From the NCBI RefSeq assembly GCF_028640845.1, contig NC_080546.1, positions 35,161,520 to 35,225,519 on the forward strand: a stretch of DNA of 64,000 nucleotides, in the 5' to 3' direction. This DNA is from Ahaetulla prasina (Eukaryota > Chordata > Lepidosauria > Squamata > Colubridae). Under the pieces are notes generated by a model. It was not told the DNA's origin. It saw nothing but the letters and a program-made list of their open reading frames with translations, and did not search any database. Shown in pieces: positions 1 to 11,083 of this stretch; within the stretch, counting starts at the first letter, position 1; each line of letters opens with the position of its first letter. The translations under genes and the position numbers were made by a program.

Positions 1-426
1 TTATACCTACCGCCCACTTTTGTATCTCTGTTAGTAGTAAAATTTTCTAACCACCCACCGGTTCCACAGTAATGGTGATTTATAAAGTAGGAAAGTAACT
101 TTACTGTATAAAATTTATAAAGCAGAGTTACAGCAAGTTAAAGCATATAATAATAATTACTTACCATTTAGTTTTACTTATATAACGTGAACTAAACTTA
201 TGCACGGGCGATACAAATAGTATATTTTCGGAAATTTAAATTGCCAAGGGGAATTTTATGAAAATCTAATGAAAATGTTTTTAAATAATGCTATGAAATA
301 TTTTTAAAAAGTCAATTCAATTAAAAAAAAAGGAAAGTGCTTCGGTATTGGACAAAACCCCTACCGCCCACCATGAAAGCTGGAACGCCCACTAGTGGGC
401 GGTAGGGACCAGGTTGACTACCACTG
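1..426. mobile_element. hAT-like non-autonomous element, left end cut by window
   Basis: The left part and right end match the complete element at 17211-17729. Both share the CTACCGCCCAC segment near the left and the closing GTTGACTA-CACTG terminus. The left terminus lies outside the window, so no target duplication can be tested here. The central part (about 80-200) is AT-rich and unlike the GC-rich core of the other copy. hAT assignment rests on the second copy, which has an 8-bp duplication. No coding capacity is seen. Confidence 0.7.
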
Positions 427-1504
427 AAGCAGCTTGTCCAATTTCAGAAAAAAATGCTTTTTATTAACTGAATGTTGGTATATGGTGATGGGATGCTAAA
501 TAATTTTAAATATCTCAAAATATAATGTCTCAGTTTCTGAATACATTCTGAACTTCCCAACCTACTCTGTTCAATCACAATTTTGCAGCTGTTACCTTTT
601 GTCACTGTTTTCATCAGGTTTGTAGGAATCAGAAGTTAAAGTTTGTAAAATATAAATCTTCCATTTGAAAATTTTAAAAAGTTTTTTTCCCCTCCTATAC
701 CTACCACCTTGATATAGGTCTTTTTTCCTAAATAAAATTTTGTTGAAATATGTGTCTTTATCTTACAAAAGACAAAAAAAAAAAAAAGCAGGCTGTAGCT
801 TTATAAAAATGTTGCTTTTCTTGCACTTCTTGCACTTGCCAACAAATGCCTTTTGCAAAAGTTCACAAGGGTTTTATTTACTTCAGAAACCCTTAAAATA
901 GGAGATGGTTGCTGTGTTCATTTGAGGATCACTTTTTAAATCCCCTGCAAAATGAAGGGTTGTTGTTTTTTTTAAAGGCAAGGTTAGGGTTGCTGGAAAT
1001 CGCTCTTTCAGAACTTTAATCATTAATTTCAGGATTAGCAAGAAGACTTCCTGAGATTAGGGATGAATGCATTATTTCCAGAAGGATTCCTGTTCTGGTA
1101 CCATCTGTGCCATCTGGGATTTGTTTGTTTACTTTGGTGATGTCACTGATCAAAACTACTGATAACAGCCCCCTGTACCCAGGCATACAATGTTATGAGT
1201 CATGTTTTTTAATAATACATTTTTATGATTGGATTCACAAACTGAATTTAACAATTGTATCCCTAAGCATAATTGATTGGATAAGCCACAATTAGCTGGA
1301 CCATAAACAACATTTTACAAATGGCAAATGCTAGATTCATACAACCTGCTAAGCCAAAACATAATGCACTAAAGAAGAGCTTAGTATTATAACTAAATTC
1401 AGCCGCGTTATTTTAAAAAAGCAAAAAAGTATATAAAAATCCCAATAATCAGAAATCTCATAAAGAGATTTAAAGTGCAAAATTGAGTTATGTCCATTCA
1501 TATG
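427..1504. other. Intergenic, nothing recognised
   Basis: AT-rich single-copy-looking DNA with short homopolymers, for example an A run near 774-787. No ORF of note, no recognisable repeat family and no RNA gene. Confidence 0.5.
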
Positions 1505-1887
1505 CAGGTATTCCTTGACTTACGACTACAATGGAGCCCAAAATTTCTGTTGCTAAGTGAAATATTTCTTAATTGAATTTTGCCCCATTTTACGACCTTT
1601 CTTGTCAGACATATTAAGTGAATGACTGCAGTTGTTCAGTTAGTAACATGGTTATTAAATATTTCCCCATTGACTTTGCTTGTTAGAAGGTCACAAAAGT
1701 GATCACATGACTCACAGATACTACAATTGTCATAAACATGAGTCAGTTTCCAAGTATCTGAATTTTGATCATGTGAGCATGAAAATGTGCAACAATTGTG
1801 TGAAAAATGGTCATAAGTCACTTTTTTCAGTGCCATTGTAACTTTTTACGGTCACTAAACAAACTGTTGTAGGTTGAGGACTACCTG
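1505..1887. mobile_element. MITE with CAGGTAGTCCTCGACTTA-type ends
   Basis: The left end (caggtattccttgacttacg) and right end (ggttgaggactacctg) are inverted copies of each other. The body, with the phrases 'gagcccaaaatttctgttgc' and 'gatcacatgact', recurs elsewhere in the window: inverted at 4155-5137, as a fragment at 27046-27218, and again at 38027-38650. It has no ORF. Flanking octamers do not match, so no target duplication is claimed. The superfamily is not certain. Confidence 0.75.
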
Positions 1888-1905
1888 TACACAATGTCTG
1901 TATTA

Positions 1906-2222
1906 AAGGTAAAGGTTCCCCTCGCACATATGTGCTAGTCGTTCCTGCCTCTAGGGGGCGGTGCTCATCTCTGTTTCACAGCCAGTGCTGTCCAAAGACG
2001 TCTCCCTGGTCATGTGGCCGGCATGACTAAATGCCAAAGGCGCACGGAACACTGATATCTTCCCACCAAAGGTGGTTCCTATTTTTCTACTTGCATTTTT
2101 TACGTGCTTTCAAACTGCTAGGTTGGCAGAAGCTGGAACAAGTAACGGGAGCTCACCGCGTTACACAGCACTAGGGATTCGAACCGCTGAACTGCCGACC
2201 TTTTGATCCACCGCGTGCCTAC
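1906..2222 (-). mobile_element. tRNA-derived SINE (Sauria-SINE-like), reverse orientation
   Basis: Read on the minus strand, the head at the right carries a B-box-like GGTTCGAATCCC and the tail at the left is an ACCTTT repeat, as in tRNA-derived squamate SINEs. The insertion is flanked by a perfect 14-bp duplication (caatgtctgtatta at 1892-1905 and 2223-2236), proving retroposition. A second copy of the family is at 19456-19773 and an older + strand copy at 34998-35330. The family name is from memory. Confidence 0.88.
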
Positions 2223-2236
2223 CAATGTCTGTATTA

Positions 2237-2971
2237 CTTTCCAGTAAAATAATACTTTAAAAAATACAGTTGAACCATAAGACCTATGCAATGAGACCAA
2301 TATCACCAACTTTGTATATGCTTTTTATATTATAAGGATTTAAACATTTGTTATCTGAAGCAGATAGCTGAAAACTGAGTTTCACCTCCAATGAGAAGGT
2401 GGAAATCATACAGTTACACGATTTGTCACATCTACTAACTGAATATAAGCTTATGCATAAATATACTCACACATGTGTAATTAATTAGCTGTGGAAAGAG
2501 TCAGTCACACAGTTATATTAAGCAACAGTGCTCATTCGTTGCTCTATGTTTTAAAAAAGTAATAAACCTAAATCATGATTGTGCTGTCTATCCTCCAGAG
2601 TTCAAAACCAAACGAGAATTCCAAGTAGAACTGTACCAAACTAGGATGTCTTTGTTCCGGACAGCAGTGGGGTGTTTGTGGCGCATGGATTTTAATGGCC
2701 TGGCCTGGCCAGGCTGCTGTTCTGCTGGCATGACTCAGCTTATGGAGTGAATAAAAGGGGAAAGTAGCTCACTTCTGGCCTTGGAGGGCAGCTGTGCTAT
2801 CACGAGGCCCGATGAGCTGATCTGGCTGCTAGCCAGGGCTGCTGTGGTTAGATGATGAGATAACAGTCCCCTTGGTCGATCCTGATAGATAAATGTTGAG
2901 GACTACAGCCCTTGGAGCACACCCACCTCTTCAGTTGCTGAATGACATGCTGTCAGTCTGATTAAAGATTG
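2237..2971. other. Intergenic, nothing recognised
   Basis: No gene or clear repeat seen. GC content rises around 2640-2880 but there is no open frame with recognisable similarity. Confidence 0.45.
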
Positions 2972-3018
<47 letters not shown>

Positions 3019-3043
3019 GGAGGGAGGGAGGGAGGGAGGAAGA
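2972..3043. repeat. (GA)n / (GGGA)n microsatellite
   Basis: About 20 GA dinucleotides followed by five GGGA units. Confidence 0.95.
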
Positions 3044-3059
3044 GAAAATAAGAGCACCA

Positions 3060-3217
3060 ACGTTCCTGTCCTAATGTTCCCTTGATTGTATCCAATTTCA
3101 TATAGTTATTACATACTTATGCTTATATATATGCTTATATATCGTATAGTTATTTCATGCTTATGCTTATATATACTGTTGTGACAAATAAATAAAATAA
3201 AATAAATAAAAATAAAA
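3060..3217 (+). mobile_element. LINE 3-prime end fragment (CR1-like)
   Basis: Contains 'cttgattgtatccaattt' and 'atatatactgttgtgacaaa' followed by an (AAATA)n-like tail. The same sequence occurs in reverse complement at 39770-40190 and its terminal part again near 51585-51625, so this is a dispersed 3-prime end with its own tail. Assignment to CR1-type LINEs is from memory of squamate repeats. Confidence 0.6.
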
Positions 3218-3611
3218 AGATTGTGCACAGAGTGAATGGAGAGGCTGCAGAGAAAGGTTGGAGAGAGAAGTTAAGTGTGCAGAGCAGTTATCAATTCCTG
3301 GTTGGGCAGAGAGAAGAAAGATCCATGGAAAGGCTTTCCTAGAAGAAGGGAAGGGAAGACCCAGAGGGATAAGAACTCCAGCAAGAAGAACCAAGAATGG
3401 GATGGAAGACATCTGCTGTCAGTGGCAAAGTCTTGGTTTCTAGCAAAAGACTGGGCTGAAGACCCTTGAGAGAGCTTTTTCCCCAATGGAGAAGCAGTAG
3501 GTGTTTGGCTGAGTGATTCCAGGAAAAGGCCAAGCTATACTAAGCACAATTCCAGTCCATTTCCTTCTTTTCTCATTTTCTTGTCAAGGAAAGGATGAGG
3601 GAGATGGAGAG

Positions 3612-3799
3612 TGTAATGTATTTGAATTTTAGGAGGGAAATTTGGGCGGGAAAATGCACGTTGCTGATTGGCTGATGCCTCAGCCAAAATACTATTTAAA
3701 GAGGGGTTTTTGCCTGTTGGCTTTTGCTGGGATCACAATAAACCAAAGAGCTGTTGTCACTTGTATCGTCTCCTGCCTCTTCATTGCCCGAACTTAACA
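3612..3799 (+). mobile_element. Short solo LTR, 188 bp
   Basis: Begins TG, ends CA, and is flanked by a perfect 5-bp duplication (gagag at 3607-3611 and 3800-3804). Inside are a TATA-like 'tatttaaa' near 3692 and an AATAAA polyadenylation signal near 3738, in the order expected of a U3-R-U5 LTR. No internal retroviral or Gypsy sequence is adjacent, so it is a solo LTR. A 146-codon frame (3668-4108) runs through it and is not a gene. Confidence 0.72.
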
Positions 3800-3804
3800 G
3801 AGAG

Positions 3805-4154
3805 AAATGGGAAGGAAGCAGGAGACATAGAGACAAGTAGTGTCTTGGAGGGAGACTTAGTAGGAAATCTGAAACTGGGAAAACACCAGTATTGTTTTGT
3901 ATTGTGTTGCAAATTCCTGTTGTTAATAACATCACTGTATATGATAAAAAAGCCACCACTGTCTTGTTTTTCTTCAACCCCCACCCTTACTGAGCACATT
4001 ATACCTCCAGTTCAAAAAGACCTCCCTCATACTCTAACAATTCTTTCTGACATTTTATGCTTCAGGTCTTGCTTTGCTTTGGATACACATCATTTTCCAT
4101 GTGCTTAGTTCCAGGAATTCTGTGTACCACCACACTAAGACATCTATAGCTATT
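3805..4154. other. Intergenic, nothing recognised
   Basis: Unique-looking DNA between the solo LTR and the MITE; no gene or RNA seen. Confidence 0.4.
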
Positions 4155-5137
4155 TATGTAGTCCTCGACTTACAACAATTCATTTAATGACCATTCAAAT
4201 TTACACCAGCACTGAAAAAGGGACTTATGATCCAACATTAATTATTTTCTATTCTAAAACAATTTGTGTTGCTTTTCAGCCGATCCAGTAGCGATGGCGG
4301 TGGGTGGTTCGGAAAACCAGTAGGAAAAATCCCTGCCTCCCCGTCCCATGCCCACCCAATCGCCCGGTCGCCCGCTTGCCGCTTCTTTTAAAGAAGGTTA
4401 AAAAAAAGGCTCTGATGATCACAGCTGAGCTGCCTGATCGTCAGAGCCTTTTTTTTTTTTTACTTTTAAAAGCATTTTTTAAACAACCTATTTGGTCAAG
4501 TAGGTTGTTAAAAATGTTTTTAAAAGTTAAAAAAAGGGCTCTGATAATCACAGCTGAGCTGCGCGATCATTAGAACGTTTTTTTTTACTTTTAAAAGCAT
4601 TTTTTACAATCTATTCAGCCGAATAGGTTGTAAAAAAATACTTTTAAAAGTAAAAAAAAGATCGCGCTCCACGGCTGGTCACCCCCCCCCCCCCGTGCGC
4701 TGTTTTGCTTACCCCATGCCTCCTTTTGGCATATACTGCGTGTGCACCTCGCATTTGTTGTGTGGTATGCACTGCGCAAGTGCAGCCAGCAAACCGGTAG
4801 TAAACCGGTTCAGATTTCACCACTGCTTATGGCCATTGTACCATAATGTAGTACCACGGTCATGTGATTTACATTCAAATACTTGACAACTGGTTCACAT
4901 ATGTGATGGTTGCAGTGTCCCAGGAGCATGTGACTATCTTTTGCGAACTTCTGACAAATACAATGGGGAAGCCAGATTCACTTAACTGTGTTATTAATTT
5001 AACTATTGCAGTGATTCACTTAACAAATGTGGCAAGAAAAGTCAGAAATGGGACAAATCTCATTTAACAAATTTCTCACTTAGAAATATAAATTCTGGGC
5101 TCAATTTGGTTGTTAAGTAATAATATATTACTACCTG
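4155..5137. mobile_element. MITE (CAGGTAGTCCTCGACTTA family), inverted, interrupted
   Basis: The left part (4155-4231) and right part (4826-5137) together form one reverse-orientation copy of the 1505-1887 family. The left has 'tagtcctcgacttacaac' and the right closes with 'ctacctg'. A hAT-like element (4232-4825) sits inside it, so the MITE is the older insertion. Confidence 0.75.
4232..4825. mobile_element. hAT-like non-autonomous element nested in a MITE
   Basis: From 4281 ('gatccagtagcgatggcgg') it matches the element at 58638-59692, and it ends with 'cagatttcaccactg', the family terminus. Flanking octamers cttatgat (4224-4231) and cttatggc (4826-4833) agree at 6 of 8, as in a decayed hAT duplication. 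The expected left terminus CAGGGGTGAAAT is absent. In its place is a 49-bp stretch (4232-4280) nearly identical to 5537-5585. The interior (4383-4660) holds two tandem units rich in self-complementary sequence. Confidence 0.7.
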
Positions 5138-5827
5138 TAATATATTATTAGATCAAGATACTCAAATGATATATAAGAGATGCTGTCATTTTAAAAGGAA
5201 AGTCTTCTTCAAACCTTGAGTTCCGTTATTGAGTAAAAGCACAGCATCATTTAGGTGATTTTTTTACAGATATATGAAGATTGCACTATCCTGCATTTTT
5301 ATAGAGTTGAACAACTCTAGCTCATACATCCCTTTTAAACCATTATAAACATACCAAGAGCAACTACCATTAACCTCAGGTCACAATAAAGCTGACTGTA
5401 TACTAATGCATTATTTCTACTTTATAGCAGTTGGAATCTTACTTACTTGTAGGAACTTGGAACCAAGTAACAATGACCCCTGGATGATCTGAAGAACATG
5501 TTATATCTCATTATAATCTCAGTTTTAATTCTTTACCCAACATTAATTATTTTCTATTCTAAAACAATATGTCTTGCTTCTCAGCAGAAAATTAGTTTAC
5601 CCATATCTGTGGCTCGTTTTACTTTCAATCTTCTTAATCTGTGAAAAAGCATTTTTTTTCTCAAAACATAGCTAGCATATTTTGTGTTTTCTAGCTCTGA
5701 AGAATGCTAAATAATTTTTTTTAAACTTGAAAAATTGTTGTAGTTAGGAAATTAGCACCCACCCCTCTCCTAGAAGAATGAAATATTCTAGCAAATATTA
5801 AAAAGGCAGAATACTATACCTCCTTGG
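5138..5827. other. Intergenic; holds second copy of a 49-bp direct repeat
   Basis: No gene seen. Positions 5537-5585 match 4232-4280 with three mismatches in 49. The rest is AT-rich and unrecognised. Confidence 0.5.
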
Positions 5828-6330
5828 ATGAGAAAAGAAGAAACATGCTCTTGGAAAGCAGCAGCCTGCCCCCTTGCTAATAGCCCCAGAAAGACTGGTG
5901 CCAACCTATCTACAAGACAAAAGGCTGGGCCAGTTTATCTACAACACAAAAGACCTTCATCCTCAAGACATAGTAGGATTAGCCCTCTACCCATCTCACC
6001 ATATGGCACCTGGGAAGATTACATCACCCAGCAAGCTTCAGCCAAACATGGGACTCAAGACAACCTACAAAGTTACCCCTGCATGGCCCCATGGGAGTCT
6101 GACAACCAATCAGGTTATATTTCTTGCCATAGGAACAGGAAGCAAGTTCAAAGCCCAACAGAGGGTAAAAATCTCTCTCCCTCTCTCACCCATGTGCTCT
6201 TTTTGCCCACGACCTCAAACCATGTGGTCCTGTCCACCATTAAACCATCTTTCCAAGCAATCTTCATGTTTCCAGTGTCTTTCTTCCCACTTGGAACTGA
6301 ACCCAGATGGACATTTCTTCCAACAATAAA
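5828..6330 (+). mobile_element. Possible LTR-like repeat
   Basis: A compact block unlike its AT-rich surroundings. It contains 'aaccaatcagg', a pyrimidine-rich CTCTCTCC run, 'cattaaacc' and a closing 'cttggaactgaacccagatgg', which resembles the R-U5 portion of retroviral LTRs. Overlapping frames of 184 and 151 codons are open across it but resemble no protein I know. No target duplication was found, so the boundaries are approximate and the call tentative. Confidence 0.35.
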
Positions 6331-9300
6331 AAAATGGAATATGTTTGCTTCCCCTTCACACTGTGCATCTATAACGGTATAAAGAATGTAATCAAGAGAT
6401 CAAATTCGTACTTGTTTCCTTAGCCCAAGTAAAATTGCCATCACAGGAAATTGAGAAGCTATGCTCCAGTCTTCCATCTATAGAATTTTCTATAGAATGG
6501 AATTTAAAGTAGTGTTGGTATGATAATGGCTGTTTCATTTATTATGATGATCTAAATTGTGGAGGGTTTTTTGTTTTGAGTTTTGTGAATTTTGTTAATC
6601 CTGTCAACTCAGGTTTATCCAACAAATTATAATGACAACAAACCATGGCTTGATAGATGTTGGGACTTGTTCAATTCTATTTTTACTGTCACAATGTTTT
6701 AACATTGGTTAGAGAACCTTATTTCTCTTAGAATTTACAACCCACCTAATCATCTGTTCAGCATGATTACCCAAAATTTCGATTAGCACCAGGAGTATTC
6801 CCTTGATAATCTTTCAGTAGACGGCAATCTTAATTCTAATGAGGGTAACAAGCAATACGAGGGCTTGCAAACCTACATTTTAACATTGGGGGAGTAGATG
6901 AGTCATGGTACAGATGGTATTTCTTCAAATACCACAGAACTAAGCCTCAATTAACAAATAAAAGTTTCAGCCAGGAAACATGGCAAGCCTGTTTCATTCT
7001 TGAAACCAAAGGGAACTTATTTTTATACTCCTCAAGATTTAATGTAAGCCAAGACTCCGGCATGGAATTATTTAATGGCAACACTTGCCTCTAAAATATG
7101 TAAAACAATACCAAACAAGGATATGAACAATACTTCACCCTTACTTCTGAAGGGGTATCCTCATTCGCCCACCTAACTAGAATTAGTTTCATGCAGTCTC
7201 ATGCCTTGGCATTATTCCAGTTTGGAAAACTAGTACTTGCCAACTTACTACAATTCGTCGCTAACCTATTCCCAAGGGCATTAACAGTTCTTGTTTGTGG
7301 ATCAAGATGAGAAAAGAATCAGATGCATTTTGAAAATGCCTAAGACATTCAAAGTGTTGGAAAGATTCTTGTCTTGAGAATCTCCTGCATTGTATAGTCG
7401 AAGAAAAATGTACACTACATTGCCAAGGATTGAATTGAGAGCTGTGCATTTTTCCGTGCAACTAAAAGTCAGACTTTGTGGTTTAGTAAGATGACTTCCT
7501 AGGCTAAAAGGCCTAAACCAATGCAGACGCCTCCTCCACCCCCACATAACCAGTCACAGGCTATTCTGAATGTGATACACTGCCTTGAAGAGGCATGCCA
7601 AGAAGAGAATGGTGACATAGACACTCCGCCTGGGATTGTTGGAGGAACACTGCCAACCTTCCCTCAGCTGACCACTCTTAAAGGAAAAACACATGCATTT
7701 CACTTAGCTCTGCCAACACTCAGCTAACATTTATGGGCTTTGGCTCCCAATGGGTAAGAAATCTTACCTAACAGGCAGAGATGCCTTTCCCTGCCAAAGA
7801 ATACAGGAGAGAAACAGCATTTGAATTGCATTTACAAATCTGCAAAGTAAATGGCAGATTTAATCCCAATTCATTTCAGATCCAAGAAAATTGTATAAGG
7901 ATAAACCAATCTTTGATTATGCTTGTGTTGTGAAACCAATTAAGAAAATGTCTAAGCCCTGAGCAGTTCTAACGTATAGAATGTTAAAGGGAAGCAGCTA
8001 TATACAACAAATTTATCTCAGTTTTTGACAGTAGAAGTACTGAACTCTTTCTTGCTTTATACCTGATGTAATTCCTAACCATAGATGATGCCAGTTACAA
8101 TCATATACTGTCTCTAAAGATAGAAAAATCAAACACCGCAAGTGTATTAATAAGCTTTTTTGTTCCCCATCTTTCTTTCACAGTTTCACCCAGTTGCTCA
8201 GAAAAGATATACATGGAAAGGGCAACAGGCAATAGCCTGACATCTGAGGGGCTTTAAGAACAGATTATGGTGGCAAGACAAAGAAGTTGTCTGTCTTAGA
8301 TTGTTTGTAGGAGAAAGAATTGCTGGTCTGTTTTTCTATTGCTGAAGAATTAAAAAGGCAGGGTCAGGCCACTGGTGGTAGGATGGCCAACTCTTCTTAT
8401 TCTTGGACAGCCTAGTTGTGCTTGCACAACATACATACTGTGATTAATCCAATTATCTGAGTTTGCATCACACACTGAACCTTCTGCTAGCCACAGCCTA
8501 AATTTGTGTAACACATAGTTAAAATGTGATTTGGTGAGTTGATGGTTCAGTGTGTTTTTATGAACATAGCCAGATGGCTGCACTGTACAGCATGTGTGAC
8601 AAAATCTTTCATTTTCAGTTTCTCATTTTTCTAAATGTGTCAAATTCATTTTATGTGTGAGGGTTTTTTTTTCAGTTTGTATGATGTTTGTGAATTTGTC
8701 AAGTTTGGTTATCACACCTGATTTTTTCTGTAAAAAAAAAAAAGAATTTGTTCTGAAGTTTATATTTATTATTCTACATTGTCCCCCAACTATGCATATT
8801 TCTGCTTGCAGAAATTGTACATTAGTAAAAATGTGAACAATTTCTCCTGTACTTATTTTGGGTCATTGTTTTTTTAATAAGTTCATTTTAAATCAGACTT
8901 TTCTATTTCTTTTAAATTGGCAAAATCCTTTAAAACATTTGGAAAAGTACTCAGTTTGAAGAACATCTACATTTTATGAATTAATGCATATTCACTTTTT
9001 TTAAAGAAATAAAAAAATGCAATTCCTCTTTCATGCAATTTTTCTTCAGCTTTTTCCCCATTCTGTGAAATTACCATGGCCTGCCAACCTTAGTGCTTTT
9101 AAAATTACAAAAGCTTATCAAGCCATTTTCTCCCAATCAGTTGACATTCATAACTAGTTGTTTTAGCTCTTCATTTTTTATATTACTTGGTGATGAAAGG
9201 ATCTAATTTGCACCCCCACCTTTTAACATGTATTGAATATGTAAAAACCATCAGACTGAACTTTTTATGGCTTTCAGGTAATGAATGCTATCACAAATTA

Positions 9301-10096
9301 TTAATTACAGGCCATGCTACTGATGATAAATACAGCTATGGAGCTGGTTCAAAAAATTGTCAACTGTATTGAAATTTACATCTATATTTGCATTACCTTT
9401 ATAACTTAGCTTTGTCTAAAGCCTGGCTTCATACACAGTGCAAATCCAGTTTGTCCAGCACACTAAGCCCAAAACAAACAAGTCCTATAACAGTTTAATT
9501 TGCTATTGAATCTTCTATCTCTTGTCATATTAATGGATGGGTTGACATATTGTGCTAAGCCAAAATATGGTTTGGTTATAATTTGGGGAACTCAGTTAAT
9601 TTTAGTTCAAATTATTTGCCCTTGAGTTCATCCTTCTCTTACTCTGTAATATAATGCACCCATTTTGCTTATTAGAAAATACTCTTGATTTCAATATAAT
9701 CATTTTAGTTGTTGTTTAGGTCAAAAGATTTGAAAACAAATTTCAAATTTGTTTTTTGAAAATTTGGAAAAACAGAACTTGCATCTAACTAAAACTGTTT
9801 TGGACTAAATATTATTAGCAAACTTAAGATATGTCAGTTTCAATCGGCTATTTACCTTACAACAAAATAGCTATGAAATGTTTCGTTGGCTATGTTGATC
9901 GTCCTTGAAGGAAATAGTTGGCCACAGTAATTAATATTAGATCCATATTCAAGGCAATTTCTTTTAAAAATCTATATCGTACTTTTATTGCTTTTTACTT
10001 CTTTGTTAGTTATCCTAAGAATATAATTTTATATTTGAAGCACATAAATAAAAGCAAGGAAACATTAAACATTAGAAATGGTGGAAAATATTTGTA
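6331..10096. other. Intergenic, nothing recognised
   Basis: About 3.8 kb of AT-rich DNA without a gene-like open frame, RNA gene or repeat family that I can name. Short frames here (60-80 codons) have no recognisable content. Confidence 0.45.
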
Positions 10097-10580
10097 GATG
10101 TTGAGCTTGTTTAATATCCGAACATTTCATCACCAGGCTAGGGAGCATCATCAGCAGAACGTCAGTTGAAGTATATTGTTTCAGTTTCTTCTGTTTTTAT
10201 AGATCTTATGTGGCCAGTTATGCAGCTACACACCATGCATGCTAATTTATCAAAGCCTGGTATTCTATAAATGGATCATTCAACAAATATATCAAACCTG
10301 CAACCAGCCTAATAGTCTGTAAGAAGTTGGATCAATCAAGCGACCAACCAATAATGGCATCGACCACCAGCTAACTCACATGACCTGCAGCCAGGTTGAC
10401 CTCACCACCAGATGACCTCACATGGTGTGAACAGTCGATCATGTAACCAACTGATCACTTAAGACCTATAAAAGCAGAAGAGAATTGAAACAAGACATTT
10501 CAACCAAAGTTCTATTGATGATGTTATCTAGCCTGGTGATGAAATGTTTGGAAGCTAAACAACAAGCTCAGAGAACAAAC
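10097..10580. mobile_element. Fold-back (inverted-repeat) element
   Basis: The first ~110 bp and the last ~110 bp are imperfect inverted repeats. 'gaacatttcatcaccaggct' near 10120 is mirrored by 'agcctggtgatgaaatgttt' near 10530. 'tgtttcagtttcttctg' is mirrored by 'cagaagagaattgaaaca'. Between them are about 240 bp without coding capacity. The end sequence is a common squamate repeat motif; I suspect a Penelope-like or similar retroelement terminus but cannot prove it. Confidence 0.55.
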
Positions 10581-10642
10581 CACCACAATTAATATCAAAC
10601 ATTAAAATTGTGTTGATAAAAATAAATGTTAATGATCTAGAG

Positions 10643-11075
10643 CAGTGATGGTTACCCTTTTTGGTGCCAAGTTCCCAAAGCGCATGCACACACGTATGAA
10701 TGCACATGTGTGCCCGAACCCTCAAAATGCAATGATTGCCCCCTATGCATGCACCCACACCCGCGCATGTGCCCTAGGCCCCCAGTGCCCCATTTTGGCT
10801 TCCAGGTTGGTGCAGGAGGCCTTCCAGGCCCAAAATGGGGCACGGGAGGGGCGCATGCATCCGAACCTCCAAATGCAATGTAAGCGCCCCCATGCATGTG
10901 CCCCGCCCCTGCATATGCACATATGCGCATGCGCGGCAGATACCCGAAAATCAGCTGGCTGACGGAAAGTACATGTACATGCGCAGTAGAGCTGGGCTGG
11001 GGCAACGGCTTGCGTGCCCTCAAAGAGGGCTTGCATGCCACCTGTGGCACTCGTGCCATAGGTTCGCCAACACGG
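10643..11075. mobile_element. hAT-like MITE, 433 bp, 8-bp TSD
   Basis: Starts 'cagtgatggttacc', ends 'ggttcgccaacacgg' (inverted match), and is flanked by perfect octamers atctagag (10635-10642 and 11076-11083). The interior is GC-rich and full of CA/TG-alternating 'gcatgc' motifs, very different from its surroundings. Open frames inside are low-complexity artefacts. A relative with the same ends is at 31218-31580. Confidence 0.9.
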
Positions 11076-11083
11076 ATCTAGAG

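Noticed and set aside
3668..4108. 146-codon open frame
   Set aside because: Begins inside a solo LTR and continues into unrelated flank; no splice signals or protein similarity.
5828..6382. 184-codon open frame starting at 5828
   Set aside because: Lies in a repeat-like, possibly LTR-derived block; the product matches no family and a second frame is equally open.
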